From: Streptomyces naganishii JCM 4654
Lineage (GTDB): Bacteria; Actinomycetota; Actinomycetes; Streptomycetales; Streptomycetaceae
Assembly: GCF_014650575.1 (NCBI RefSeq)
Contig: NZ_BMVF01000002.1
Span: 124,001 to 188,000, forward strand
DNA length: 64,000 bases
Reading direction: 5' to 3'
Below the pieces are notes generated by a model. That model had not been told where the DNA came from and did no database searches. It saw only the letters and a list, made by a program, of their open reading frames with translations. The translations under genes and the position numbers were made by a program. This document shows positions 1 to 7,391 of the stretch, one piece after another (position 1 is the first letter of the stretch; every line of letters begins with the position of its first letter).

Positions 1-2
1 TC

Positions 3-401
3 TCCGCCGTCGACAAGGCCAGTAAGGAGCTGGACAAGTCGTACGACTCCGCCACCGTCGGCGACGGTAAGTCCAAGACCGGCGGCGCCAAGGAGTCCGA
101 GGTCATGAAGGACTTCAAGGTCACCAAGTGCGACGTGGTCACCGGCGACTTGGGCATCAAGGAGATGGCCATCCACGTCGACTACGCCAACCACGGCGAC
201 CGCCGGTACTCGTACTTGGTTGAGGGCGAGGTCCTGGCCGACGGCAAGAAGGTCAACGACTTCATGTCAACCGCCGAGAACCTTGCCCCGGGCCAGAAGT
301 TCACCGACAAGGATGCTGGTGCGCTGGTGAACGCGGACGAGATCAAGGACGCCAAGAAGCTCGAGTGCAAGACCATCAAAGCGTCCCGAACTGACTTCTG
401 A
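3..401 (+). CDS. C-terminal part of a probable secreted/lipoprotein, 5' truncated by the window
   Basis: The frame is open from the first bases, so the start lies outside the window; the visible 132 residues end at TGA 399-401. The N-terminal visible part is Ala/Lys/Asp-rich and linker-like. The C-terminal 95 residues (from about Met-35) read as a beta-rich domain with two cysteines and a FxLYD-like pattern (conserved Tyr/Leu strand, then a 'LAPGQKF' turn), as in many small Streptomyces lipoproteins. I infer an extracytoplasmic role and see no enzymatic motif. It is followed by a short GC hairpin near 451-466. It may be native chromosome or cargo of a third element whose right end seems to lie at 891-1008. 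Confidence 0.7.
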   Translation, partial: SAVDKASKELDKSYDSATVGDGKSKTGGAKESEVMKDFKVTKCDVVTGDLGIKEMAIHVDYANHGDRRYSYLVEGEVLADGKKVNDFMSTAENLAPGQKFTDKDAGALVNADEIKDAKKLECKTIKASRTDF

Positions 402-890
402 TCGCTGACGTCGCGCGACGCTGACCACCACCCCCAGGCCTCGCCGCGTACCCCGCAGCGGCGGGGCTCGCCGCATCATGGAGACCATGGAGTCGCAGCG
501 CGGCACGGGCGACGGCCAGGCTGGAGCGGGACGGAGACATGAGGGCCGGCCCGCGCACGCCGCGCTTGCGCGGCGACTTGAGGGGGCAGGGAAACTTGGA
601 CCGAGACCCCGTTCGCATGGCCGGCCGCGCCGTCATAGCCCTGACGCAGAGCAACCGGCGCGGACACTAATCCACCCTGGTGGCGGCCGCATGGCGCCGG
701 CAGGTCGCAGTGGGGATTCAACGCGGGACGCCACGACCAGGAACCGGACATCGCCGCCGGCTGGCCGCCGCGGGCAGCTACGGCGTCCTGACACGACAGG
801 GCGCCCCCGCCGGGGGCCTGGCCGGCCGCCGGGGCACTCCATGATGCGCAGTGCGCGATCGCCTGGTAAGGCCGGCCGCTCCGTGAATCC
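402..890. other. Stretch without a convincing gene
   Basis: Open frames here are short, overlap on both strands and lack ribosome binding sites. A small hairpin (CCCCGC-AGC-GGCGGGG, 451-466) could terminate the gene ending at 401. I see nothing else definable. Confidence 0.4.
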
Positions 891-909
891 TGGCCGCAGG
901 TTGGCCGCA
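891..909. other. Candidate integrase arm sites of a third element
   Basis: Two copies of TGGCCGCA (891-898 and 902-909) are spaced exactly 11 bp. The pair lies just before a 'CTGGTCAG...GGGATAC...AGGGTGAGACA...hairpin...CTGACCTGC...tRNA end' sequence that also follows int in element 1. Elements 1 and 2 have 8-bp pairs with the same 11-bp spacing in the same place (TGGCCCAC and TGGTCCAC). That points to arm-type binding sites of a third, related integrase. No int gene is left in front of it. Confidence 0.5.
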
Positions 910-962
910 CGCGCTGGTCAGAGGTGGGATACCCGCGAATCAGGGTGAGACAAGATGCGCAC

Positions 963-997
963 AGAGGGGGTGCCCCGGATGACGGGGCGCCCCCTCT
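963..997. terminator. Hairpin terminator next to the left att site
   Basis: AGAGGGGGTGCCCC (963-976) pairs with GGGGCGCCCCCTCT (984-997) around a 7-nt loop, with one G-T pair. Equivalent hairpins lie at 18143-18177 and 34158-34192, always between the int-side arm sites and the tRNA sequence. Confidence 0.65.
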
Positions 998-1008
998 GAC
1001 CTGCAATG

Positions 1009-1077
1009 TCTATGACCTGCGCGGAGGCGGTGGGATTTGAACCCACGGTGACATCGCTGCCACGACGGTTTTCAAGA
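1009..1077. repeat. Left att repeat of element 1, containing the 3' half of tRNA-Ser
   Basis: It is identical over 69 bp to 18189-18257. On the minus strand, 1022-1076 is tRNA-Ser from the anticodon loop to the discriminator base (variable arm, T arm, acceptor 3' strand). Identity stops after TTCAAGA, where the 5' half of the tRNA would begin, so this copy is not a working tRNA. Confidence 0.9.
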
Positions 1078-1150
1078 GCGTCAAGGCGTCCCCGTTCTCC
1101 TCTGCTCTGAGCTGCACTAATGTCACGCGCGGCCTGGTTATCCAGGATGT

Positions 1151-1169
1151 TGGCCCACACATGGCCCAC
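1151..1169. other. Candidate left-arm integrase sites of element 1
   Basis: TGGCCCAC occurs at 1151-1158 and 1162-1169, an 11-bp repeat. The right end of the element, just after int, has TGGCCCAC and TGGCCCAT at 18070 and 18081 with the same spacing. The match at both ends, flanking the core sites, fits arm-type binding sites of the element's integrase. Confidence 0.55.
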
Positions 1170-1212
1170 GGGTGCCGGGACTCGAACCCGCGGCCAACCG
1201 CTCAGAAGATGC
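1169..1212 (-). pseudogene. Fragment resembling the 3' half of an arginine-type tRNA
   Basis: The minus strand reads CTTCTGA (anticodon-loop-like, UCU) followed by a variable region, a T arm with GGTTCGAGTCC and an acceptor-like end. No matching 5' half is present, so it is a fragment. It sits about 90 bp inside element 1, beside the arm sites, and could be the scar of another integration or an old attP. Confidence 0.35.
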
Positions 1213-1451
1213 GGGCACGCCGTGGTGAGCCGGACCGGTCGCCGAGCGCCGCCACTGTGCCGGGTCGCTGAACGCTGCTGCCGTCCACCGTCGTTGCCAT
1301 CAGCCCTGCCGTCACTGCCGCCAGATGCGAAGTGGGGGGCCTGCCATGCCGGTCGGCTGAGGCCCCCAAGGAGAATGAGGAAACATCACCCGCCGGGGAA
1401 GACCTCCAGCCATCATGAGACTGCCGTATCGCTTGATCCACGGAGCCACGC

Positions 1452-2351
1452 GTGAGTTTGCACGACATTCGCGTTTTCATGTCCCAAATGACTCATGAAA
1501 TCAGCAGTGAATATGCGCGCTTGCAAGCCAGGGCTAGAGAAGACCCCGGCACCGCCGGCAGCCAAGGTGAAGAAACGTGGGCACAGCTTCTACGAAGGTG
1601 GGTCCCTTCGGGTTATCACGTCGTCCCTGGAGGAAGGATCATCGATACAGACGGCAACACAAGTCCACAAGTAGATATTCTTATCCTCCACCCTTCCTAC
1701 CCTCCAGGGCTGCTCGGAATTAAGCACTACCTGGCATCAGCCGTAGTCGCCGCTTTCGAGTGCAAGTTGACCCTAACTAGGGCCCACATTAAAAAGAGCG
1801 CCATTTGTGCAGCCTTACTGGAAGATATGATGTTGCGGGAGGGGCGCCCTCCAGGCGAGTTCTTCTACGGCGTACTCGCCCATTCACATTCATGGAATCA
1901 ACGTTCCAATCCCGCCTACAGGGTGTATCAGGCCCTGTGGGACTACGGGGAAGAGTTCACCAAGCGACCAGGTCAGTGCATCGATGCTCTCTGCATCGCA
2001 GATCTCGGGGCTTGGCTCGCAAACATGACCGTAATGCAGGGCGAGGTAGAGCTATGCCACATGGGACCCCTCGAATCTCTCGTTAAATCTTTCACCCCGA
2101 AGGAGGCGCACGAGTCTTCAAATACTAGCCCGGCACCTGAGCCGATAACTCGAACGATCGCACACCTGCTGGAGAGAATGGGCGACAACCAAAACGGCAT
2201 GGATAGAGTCGCCGGATATCTTCGGAAAATTGGCTCGATCGGCACACACGTAGGGGCCGCAAAGGTATTTGAAGGTCTCTCCACCAAGGAGATACCTAGC
2301 TATGCTATCGACATTACTGACTTGATGGACTCCACAGAGACAGTGGACTAA
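1452..2351 (+). CDS. DUF6602-like protein with a PD-(D/E)xK nuclease signature
   Basis: This 299-residue cytoplasmic protein has no signal peptide. The N-terminal 110 residues show a restriction-endonuclease-like pattern: Glu-40/41 in a helix, Asp-75 in QVDILIL, then Glu-103 and Lys-105 in FECKL, the usual Asp...Glu-x-Lys order. This matches the DUF6602 family as I know it, whose function is not established. The start is GTG 1452. Base composition is clearly lower in G+C than the neighbours (runs such as ATATTCTTATC), which suggests recent acquisition. It stands alone at the left end of element 1, outside the transfer operon, the usual place for cargo. I infer a DNA-directed, perhaps defensive, role. 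Confidence 0.7.
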   Translation: MSLHDIRVFMSQMTHEISSEYARLQARAREDPGTAGSQGEETWAQLLRRWVPSGYHVVPGGRIIDTDGNTSPQVDILILHPSYPPGLLGIKHYLASAVVAAFECKLTLTRAHIKKSAICAALLEDMMLREGRPPGEFFYGVLAHSHSWNQRSNPAYRVYQALWDYGEEFTKRPGQCIDALCIADLGAWLANMTVMQGEVELCHMGPLESLVKSFTPKEAHESSNTSPAPEPITRTIAHLLERMGDNQNGMDRVAGYLRKIGSIGTHVGAAKVFEGLSTKEIPSYAIDITDLMDSTETVD

Positions 2352-2379
2352 GTCCTGGGATTATCCCACCACTCAGAGC

Positions 2380-2525
2380 TCCCATCCCGTCCGCGGTCGA
2401 CCCACACACCGTGCAGCGGGCGTGGTCCATGGCGTCCAGGTGGAGCGCACCGCTGTACGAACGGCCTGGACACCATGGGCCGCGACTGCTCGGCTCTGTC
2501 TGGGTCGACGGCGGACGGGATGGGA
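2380..2525. repeat. Large interrupted inverted repeat (146 bp)
   Basis: The outer arms pair perfectly for 15 bp (TCCCATCCCGTCCGC at 2380-2394 with its complement at 2511-2525) and continue as GGTCGACCCA/TGGGTCGACG. After an unpaired bulge, inner arms 2421-2440 and 2465-2484 pair with three mismatches, all of G-U type when read as RNA. The centre is about 24 nt. It starts 28 bp after the DUF6602 stop. A plain terminator would not need this length, so a structured RNA or a replication/transfer origin is possible. Confidence 0.6.
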
Positions 2526-3065
2526 ATCTCCCCGCGCACACCACAACGGACCCGCGGGCGGGTACGCGCCCCCGCCCTCCCGGTGCCGGCCCATCCCCGC
2601 CGGAGGCACTGTTCTGACTTCGGCTGGGCCGTCTCACCCATATCCCGGCCTGGTCTTCGCCCCTTGTGGGCGCGGACGGGCGACGGCGCGCGGCCCCAGT
2701 GACGAAGGCAAGGAGGGGCGGCGCGGCGGCGACCGGCCGGCGCCGCCGCGCTGTGCGCGGCAACAGAACACCTCTTCTGCCCAAAGGAAGTGACGCTGGA
2801 TCGGTTCTCTGGCGAAGCCCACCCGCCAGCGGATCTGGCTACGCTGAGGCGCGGGCCTGCTTGAACGTGGGTGCCGACACTCGCGCCCTACGCAGGTAGG
2901 GCTGTCGTTCCTGGCGCCGGGGGCAAGCCGGCGACCTTCCGCTTTTCAGGCTGTGACCTGGAGCGCTGGGCCCTGAGCATGGGGTAGGCCGAGGGGTCGG
3001 AGTAGTCCGTGTTTGTGCGCTGCTGTTGGCACATGAGTTGGCGTACTTGCGCGCGAGCGCGCCCC

Positions 3066-3115
3066 GTGAGCACCTGCCAGGGGGACACCTGGTCGCTCAC
3101 CACCCTGGTGCTCAC
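3066..3115. repeat. Nested inverted repeat
   Basis: GTGAGCACC (3066-3074) pairs with GGTGCTCAC (3107-3115), and CCAGG/CCTGG pairs inside. No gene ends directly before it, so its role is unclear. Confidence 0.45.
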
Positions 3116-3375
3116 TAACCCGTGCGGTGTGGGTCATGCAGGCGTCAGGATGAGGTGCCTGGTTGGCCCATGTTCACAAGTCGAGAGTGCACCGTGCCGG
3201 ACTCGGTAGCCATTAAGACCGCACCCGAACCTCGACGTCGCGGCAAATCACGTATGGCGCTGCCGTCAATAGCCTTGTTCCCGGTGACATTTTCTCAGCC
3301 GCCGACGCTAACGATATATTAACGACCGTACTAAATAGGCTAATAGCGGACATGCGGCAAGGGTTACGCGTGATG

Positions 3376-3420
3376 TAAATCACTCTCACTGCTCAGTGTA
3401 GTGAGACCTAAATCACTCTC
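3376..3420. promoter_or_regulatory. Pair of 12-bp direct repeats, possible regulator site
   Basis: TAAATCACTCTC occurs at 3376-3387 and 3409-3420, 33 bp apart (about three helical turns), with a short palindrome CACTGCTCAGTG between. It lies in an AT-richer patch about 430 bp upstream of the small membrane protein at 3850. Exact repeats at helical spacing suggest a protein-binding site. Confidence 0.4.
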
Positions 3421-3849
3421 TACAGGTAGGGGTGCACTGAGGCGCGGGAGTGCTGACCTGGAAGGGTAGGATTAGTGATGTCGGTCACACACTGCACCCG
3501 CGCGTTAAGATCACGATTGACGTATTGGCAATTCAATGCTAAGAGCGGGACGATTCGGGCGTACCTCGCATCGCCGCACGTGAATCCCCCAAGGCGCGAG
3601 GCCCCATTTGTCCGTTACGGCGTTAATAAAGCGCCGACACGCCGATGGTGGTACCGGTCACGCAGCATTTGTGGCGCAGCACACGTTGCTTGCTTCCCTG
3701 AGCCCCACGGTGAGCCAATTGCTCCAGCGCCCAACGGGGGTGCTCCCACTGGCCTTTGGCCGCAGTCTGCCCTCTGGCACGACTGCGGCCCCCTGCTCTA
3801 ACAGGGGGCCGCCGGGCATTGTCGCGACACCTAGAAAGGGGCCGTACCC

Positions 3850-4122
3850 GTGGCCCACTGTAACGACGGACTCTGCACGCGCCAGAAGAAGGAGACGAGC
3901 GTCACTCCGCGGAAGCGGAATCTCCTCATTGCCGGAGGCGTCTCGACCGCCGGTTTTGCTCTCGGTGCGTGCCTCATGACGGGCCTTGTCATGCCCGACG
4001 AGGCCACCGCCCTGGCCACCGTGGCCGGCACGACCGTCACGTCCGCGGTCATCCTCATCCGCCGCCCCTCGCCCACTTTCGTAGGCCCCGACGGGGGCGG
4101 GCACGCGAGCCAGGACAAGTAG
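3850..4122 (+). CDS. Small predicted membrane protein
   Basis: This 90-residue protein starts at GTG 3850, with GAAAGGGG 8 nt upstream. Two hydrophobic segments (about residues 25-48 and 54-71) are joined by a short acidic loop, preceded by a Lys/Arg-rich stretch and followed by a Gly/Pro-rich tail. It belongs to no family I recognise. Small two-helix membrane proteins of this sort are common in phage and AICE gene sets. It ends 130 bp before the convergent YdcF gene. The call rests on the ribosome site and the clean hydrophobic pattern. Confidence 0.5.
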   Translation: MAHCNDGLCTRQKKETSVTPRKRNLLIAGGVSTAGFALGACLMTGLVMPDEATALATVAGTTVTSAVILIRRPSPTFVGPDGGGHASQDK

Positions 4123-4255
4123 AAGAGCATGTCTTGAGCCCCGGACGCAGACGAGCGTTCGGGGCCAGCCCCTGCCTGAACGTCCGATCGCCTGACCTGC
4201 TCCTAGTCTCTTGATGCAGCGTTGTGGGCCGCCCGCAGGGAGCAGTGCAGCAGCG

Positions 4256-4921
4256 TCACCCTCGTTCCGCGGCGTCTGGCACGAGCCGGCTCGTGAAGCC
4301 GCCGTCTCGCAGGCGCTCGTACGCTGCGGTCACGTCATAGGGGATGCACTCCTCGATCATGAATCCCTGCTGCGGGTAGACCATGAGTCGTTGTTGGGCG
4401 CCGACCAACATGTCGATCACTAGGCGAGCGTCCCCGATGGAATCGACGTACTCGGTCAGGGACATGGGGGTGGAGGCACTGAGCCACTCGACTTCGGGCC
4501 ACAGCTTGCGTGCGGTCGCGTAGGCCCGTCGTTCCTCGTACGGCTTGCTGATCAGCAGGACGGATGACACAGAGACGCGGCGTTCCTCGAGCAGCGCGCG
4601 GGAGAAGCGGATGTTCTCTCCGGTATTCCGGGCCCGCGGCTCAACGAGGATCGCATCGGCCGGCACCCCCAGCTCCATCGCCCGCTCGCGGTAGTGCTCA
4701 GCCTCGCCGCGCGGCATGCGGTCGCGCGTCGTCCGGCTGGTCGCCCCGGTGAAGACGATGAGCGGCATCATGCCCCGGTGGTAGAGAGCGGCGGTTGTGT
4801 CCGCGACTCCGAGGTCATGACTGCCGAGTCCGATCGCGACAGAGCATGGGTGCAGTTCGTGCCCCATCTGCTGGAAGTCCCAGAGCCGCTGAGCGTCGGC
4901 CCATGCCTGTGCTGAGATCAC
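4256..4921 (-). CDS. YdcF family protein (DUF218)
   Basis: This 221-residue protein is of the YdcF/ElyC/SanA family. Visible family marks are the N-terminal GLGSHD strand-loop, IVFTGATS followed by an acidic patch, ILVEPRARNTGENIRFS (the family's E-x-x-S/A-x-N-T-x-E-N motif), and VLLISKPYEERRAYAT. It has no membrane segment, so it is a cytoplasmic member. I chose GTG 4921, which overlaps the stop of the upstream gntR by four bases (GTGA), implying coupled translation. A longer frame reaches 5065 but would overlap gntR deeply. GntR-YdcF pairs recur in Streptomyces AICEs; the substrate is unknown, though the fold binds nucleotides in some members. Confidence 0.85.
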   Translation of the reverse strand: MISAQAWADAQRLWDFQQMGHELHPCSVAIGLGSHDLGVADTTAALYHRGMMPLIVFTGATSRTTRDRMPRGEAEHYRERAMELGVPADAILVEPRARNTGENIRFSRALLEERRVSVSSVLLISKPYEERRAYATARKLWPEVEWLSASTPMSLTEYVDSIGDARLVIDMLVGAQQRLMVYPQQGFMIEECIPYDVTAAYERLRDGGFTSRLVPDAAERG

Positions 4922-5712
4922 TTGCTCTCGCCCTCCGCTTTCGCTGAGTCGGGGACCTTGAAGTCGTAGGTCCATGAGAAGCGTGTCGCCGCATGGACAC
5001 CGATGGCGAATTCCACCACGGTGCCGTCCGCCGTGTAGGTCGTCCGGTGCAGCTCTACCACCCACTCGCCGGGCGCGAGCTGGAGGAGCTGGGCTTCGTC
5101 CGCCGTGGGGATGCGAGCGAACAGCGTCTCCTGCATGTGGTCGATCTCGTATCCGGCGTCATACAGGACCCGAAAGCCTCCGCCCCGGCCGGCGGGGCCC
5201 GGCGTCGGGTCGACGATGCGCGTGCCTTCCACGTGCTCGGGACGGTAGTAGCTGGTCAGTGTGTGCGTCGGCTGTGAGCCTTCCTTGACCACGCGTGCAC
5301 GTGCGTAGACCTCGGCACCTTCCGGCAGACCGTGCGCTTTGGCGACGACGACCGGCGCCTTCACCCGGCTGACGGTCTGCGTCTGCTCGTTGCGCTTGTA
5401 CGCGCGCCCGGACGCCACTCGGTCCGCGATGAACGCGACTTCGTCTCCGTCCCGCCACTTGGCCTTGTCGTACCGAGCGATGCCGAGCCGCTTGAGCGGG
5501 GTGCGCTCGCGCACGACCGTGCCGTGTCCCCGTGACGAGGTGACCAGGCCCTCGGCTTCCAGCGCTTTGTAGGCCGCATGGACTGTGGACTTCGAGCCTT
5601 CACCTGCCTCTACCAGCTCTCTGATCTGCGGCAACTGACTACCGGGCGCGTACTGGCCGTTCCGGATCTGTTCGGCCAGCCGGTCCGCAAGCTCCCGCCA
5701 TTTGGGCGCCAT
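4918..5712 (-). CDS. GntR/HutC-family transcriptional regulator of element 1
   Basis: This 264-residue protein has an N-terminal winged helix (residues 5-70; QIRNGQYAPGSQLPQIREL followed by a Ser/Thr-rich recognition helix) and a C-terminal UTRA ligand-binding domain (about 90-245). It is the likely master repressor of element 1, in the position of KorSA in pSAM2. It is divergent from the transfer operon, and strong palindromic repeats lie in the gap directly upstream (5745-5816), which fits autoregulation and control of the rightward genes. It is followed with a 4-bp overlap by the YdcF gene. Its effector is unknown. Confidence 0.9.
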   Translation of the reverse strand: MAPKWRELADRLAEQIRNGQYAPGSQLPQIRELVEAGEGSKSTVHAAYKALEAEGLVTSSRGHGTVVRERTPLKRLGIARYDKAKWRDGDEVAFIADRVASGRAYKRNEQTQTVSRVKAPVVVAKAHGLPEGAEVYARARVVKEGSQPTHTLTSYYRPEHVEGTRIVDPTPGPAGRGGGFRVLYDAGYEIDHMQETLFARIPTADEAQLLQLAPGEWVVELHRTTYTADGTVVEFAIGVHAATRFSWTYDFKVPDSAKAEGESK

Positions 5713-5744
5713 GCAGCCCTCCTCTCGACAGGGACCAGTGAAAC

Positions 5745-5816
5745 ACAGTCCCAGGACTGTTGACAGTCCTGGGACTGTGCGCCATTGTCTTGCTCGGCGG
5801 CTCGCAGTCCCAGGAC
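5745..5816. promoter_or_regulatory. Operator cluster for the GntR regulator
   Basis: ACAGTCCCAGGACTGT (5745-5760) and ACAGTCCTGGGACTGT (5763-5778) are each palindromic and also form a perfect 16-bp inverted repeat around TG. A third copy of the core, CAGTCCCAGGAC, lies at 5805-5816. The cluster starts 33 bp upstream of the gntR start and precedes the rightward operon, so it can control both directions. Confidence 0.75.
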
Positions 5817-6014
5817 AGCGAGTGCGGAGGGTCCTATTTGGGCTGTCCGAACGTAGGGCGGATGACGCTGCAAGACCGCCCGTTAAGGCCAGAGATCAGG
5901 GCTTCGGCCCGACTGGCGAGGTGGCCCGGTGACCGCGAGCAACGGCCGGAGGGTGGGGACGAAAGAGCCCCCTTGCAGTGCGTTTCCCCTTCCTTTCGAT
6001 CTTCAGGAGTTCTG

Positions 6015-6239
6015 ATGCGTCAACGACAGCTTTGGGCGTCGCCGTGGTGGACCGGCCGGCGGCGCCAGTGCCGTAGCGCGGTCCACCCCTGGTCTCGCAG
6101 CGCCAACGCTGCGGCCGGCTGCCTCTCCCGTCCGTCCGTTCCGCGCACTGCGCGAGGGCGTACGGGCGGGAGTGCGGGGAGCCGGGGCCGGTCCGCCGGC
6201 CGGTTCCGTCATCCACAACCACGGCAGGAGACCGCATGA
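6015..6239 (+). CDS. Small basic protein of unknown function
   Basis: This 74-residue protein starts at ATG 6015, with CAGGAG 6 nt upstream. It is rich in Arg, Trp (four in the first 32 residues), Ser and Gly; there is no recognised domain or membrane segment. Its TGA overlaps the ATG of the next small gene (ATGA), the arrangement used throughout this operon, and that is the main reason for accepting it. It could instead be a leader peptide. Confidence 0.4.
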   Translation: MRQRQLWASPWWTGRRRQCRSAVHPWSRSANAAAGCLSRPSVPRTARGRTGGSAGSRGRSAGRFRHPQPRQETA

Positions 6240-6391
6240 CCGGCGAAAACGCGCAGGAGTCGACCGACCTGACCGCCCCGGAGAACGTCGAGCGGGGTGA
6301 GCAGGTCTACGACCGGATCACGTCCGGTCAGTGCCAGAACGTCACGGCGGAGCTGGACGCCGCCTACGGCCACGCGCCCGAGCGCGGCTGA
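6236..6391 (+). CDS. Small acidic protein of unknown function
   Basis: This 51-residue protein starts at ATG 6236, with GGCAGGAG upstream. It is Glu/Gln/Asp-rich with two predicted helices (about residues 14-30 and 36-47) and one cysteine. It overlaps the preceding small gene by 4 bp and lies 86 bp before the DUF6284 gene. I recognise no family. The operon position and ribosome site support it. Confidence 0.55.
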   Translation: MTGENAQESTDLTAPENVERGEQVYDRITSGQCQNVTAELDAAYGHAPERG

Positions 6392-6477
6392 CCCCATCCA
6401 CCCACGAACGGCGCACCCCCCGGAGCGGCTACTCCGGAGGGTGCTGTCGGGCCGTACAGCCAAAGGAGCTACGACCC

Positions 6478-6747
6478 ATGGAGCACATCGGTGCACTTCA
6501 CGCGGTTGTTACCGCTGACGAGTACGACCGCGAGCCCACGGCCGCGGAGCTGGACGCCATCGAGCGGGAGCTCCCGCTCATCGCGGCGGAGGTCGAGGAG
6601 CTGGACGTGCGGATCTGTCTGCTGGACCGGCCGGTGAGCGAGCTGGACGCGCGCCGGCTGCGCCGGGCCCGTCACCGGGTGCTCGCCGCCCGGCGGGACC
6701 TGGCCAACCGCACGGCCAGCGCGGGTATGGCGGGCGGTGCGGCATGA
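6478..6747 (+). CDS. DUF6284 family protein
   Basis: This 89-residue protein is almost wholly helical and highly charged, with a Glu-rich N-terminal half (TAAELDAIERELPLIAAEV) and an Arg-rich C-terminal half (LRRARHRVLAARRDLANR). This matches the DUF6284 family, found almost only in Streptomyces AICE transfer regions; its function is unknown. AAAGGAG lies 10 nt before the ATG. Its end overlaps the GGDEF gene by 4 bp (ATGA). Confidence 0.85.
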   Translation: MEHIGALHAVVTADEYDREPTAAELDAIERELPLIAAEVEELDVRICLLDRPVSELDARRLRRARHRVLAARRDLANRTASAGMAGGAA

Positions 6748-7391
6748 ACGACGTCATGACCGCGCTCGCTGCGGTGGCACCGCTCGCCTCGGGATGGGCG
6801 TGGCACGGTGTCACGATGCGCCGCCGACTGGCCGCCGCGCGCAGGGACCCGCTGTCGGGTCTGCCGACGCGGGCCGCGTTCGAGAGGCGGGCTGACCGTG
6901 CGCTGGCCCGTGGTCAGCACGTCGTGATCGTGATGGACCTGGACGGGTTCAAGGGGCTCAACGACGCGTTCGGGCATGCGGCCGGAGACGCGGCGATCCG
7001 TGTCACGGCCATGAGCCTGACGGGCTTCCTGAACGGCCGGCGTGGCAGCGTGGCTGCCCGGCTGGGCGGGGACGAGTTCGCCGCCGTCGTGCCTGTGACG
7101 GACCGGGTGGCGCTGCCGTGGCTGCTGGGCGGTCTGCACGGTGCGGTGACTGCGCCGTTTCGCTACTCGGGGCGTGACCTGGCCGTTGGTGCGTCGATCG
7201 GTGCGTGTGTGACCTCGGACCTGCCGGTGGCTTCGCTGTCTCTGGCGCTGCGGCGGGCGGATGAGGCCATGTACGAGGCCAAGCGCGCCGGGGGTGGATG
7301 GCGCATCGCTGAGGGCCCTGCGCTCACCCACACCACCACGGCCGGCCGCCGCACGGGCCGCCCGGGAACGAGCCGGGGGGAGGCTGCGTGA
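6744..7391 (+). CDS. GGDEF-domain diguanylate cyclase
   Basis: This 215-residue protein has one short hydrophobic stretch (residues 5-20), then a complete GGDEF domain (about 33-195). The DPLSGLPTRAAF start motif is at 35-46, the metal Asp lies in VVIVMDLDGF (60-69), and the active-site GGDEF is intact at 108-112. The family makes cyclic di-GMP from two GTP. The residues where an RxxD inhibitory site would sit read RRGS, so product inhibition is probably absent. It sits inside the transfer operon with 4-bp overlaps on both sides, so it should be made together with the conjugation genes. In Streptomyces c-di-GMP acts through BldD on development, so the element could influence its host. Confidence 0.9.
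   Translation: MNDVMTALAAVAPLASGWAWHGVTMRRRLAAARRDPLSGLPTRAAFERRADRALARGQHVVIVMDLDGFKGLNDAFGHAAGDAAIRVTAMSLTGFLNGRRGSVAARLGGDEFAAVVPVTDRVALPWLLGGLHGAVTAPFRYSGRDLAVGASIGACVTSDLPVASLSLALRRADEAMYEAKRAGGGWRIAEGPALTHTTTAGRRTGRPGTSRGEAA

Larger units (their letters stand above)
2526..3849. other. 1.3-kb non-coding or degenerate stretch of element 1
   Basis: There is no frame with a ribosome binding site and Streptomyces-like codon use; the longest frames overlap on both strands. It holds a nested hairpin at 3066-3115 and a 12-bp direct repeat at 3376-3420, listed separately. The part from about 3200 to 3620 is poorer in G+C than the rest. Confidence 0.45.

Noticed and set aside
476..1006. Leftward frame of 176 codons across the left att region
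   Set aside because: It runs through the terminator hairpin, has no ribosome site and no domain; composition alone keeps it open.
2351..2360. Partial copy of the GntR operator core (AGTCCTGGGA) after the DUF6602 gene
   Set aside because: Only a half-site without symmetry; likely chance.
3475..3801. Rightward frame of 108 codons
   Set aside because: No ribosome site, codon use unlike neighbours, and it overlaps other open frames of equal length.
4918..5065. Longer N-terminus for the YdcF gene (start 5065)
   Set aside because: It would overlap gntR by about 150 bp; the GTG at 4921 gives the standard 4-bp overlap and the family's usual length.
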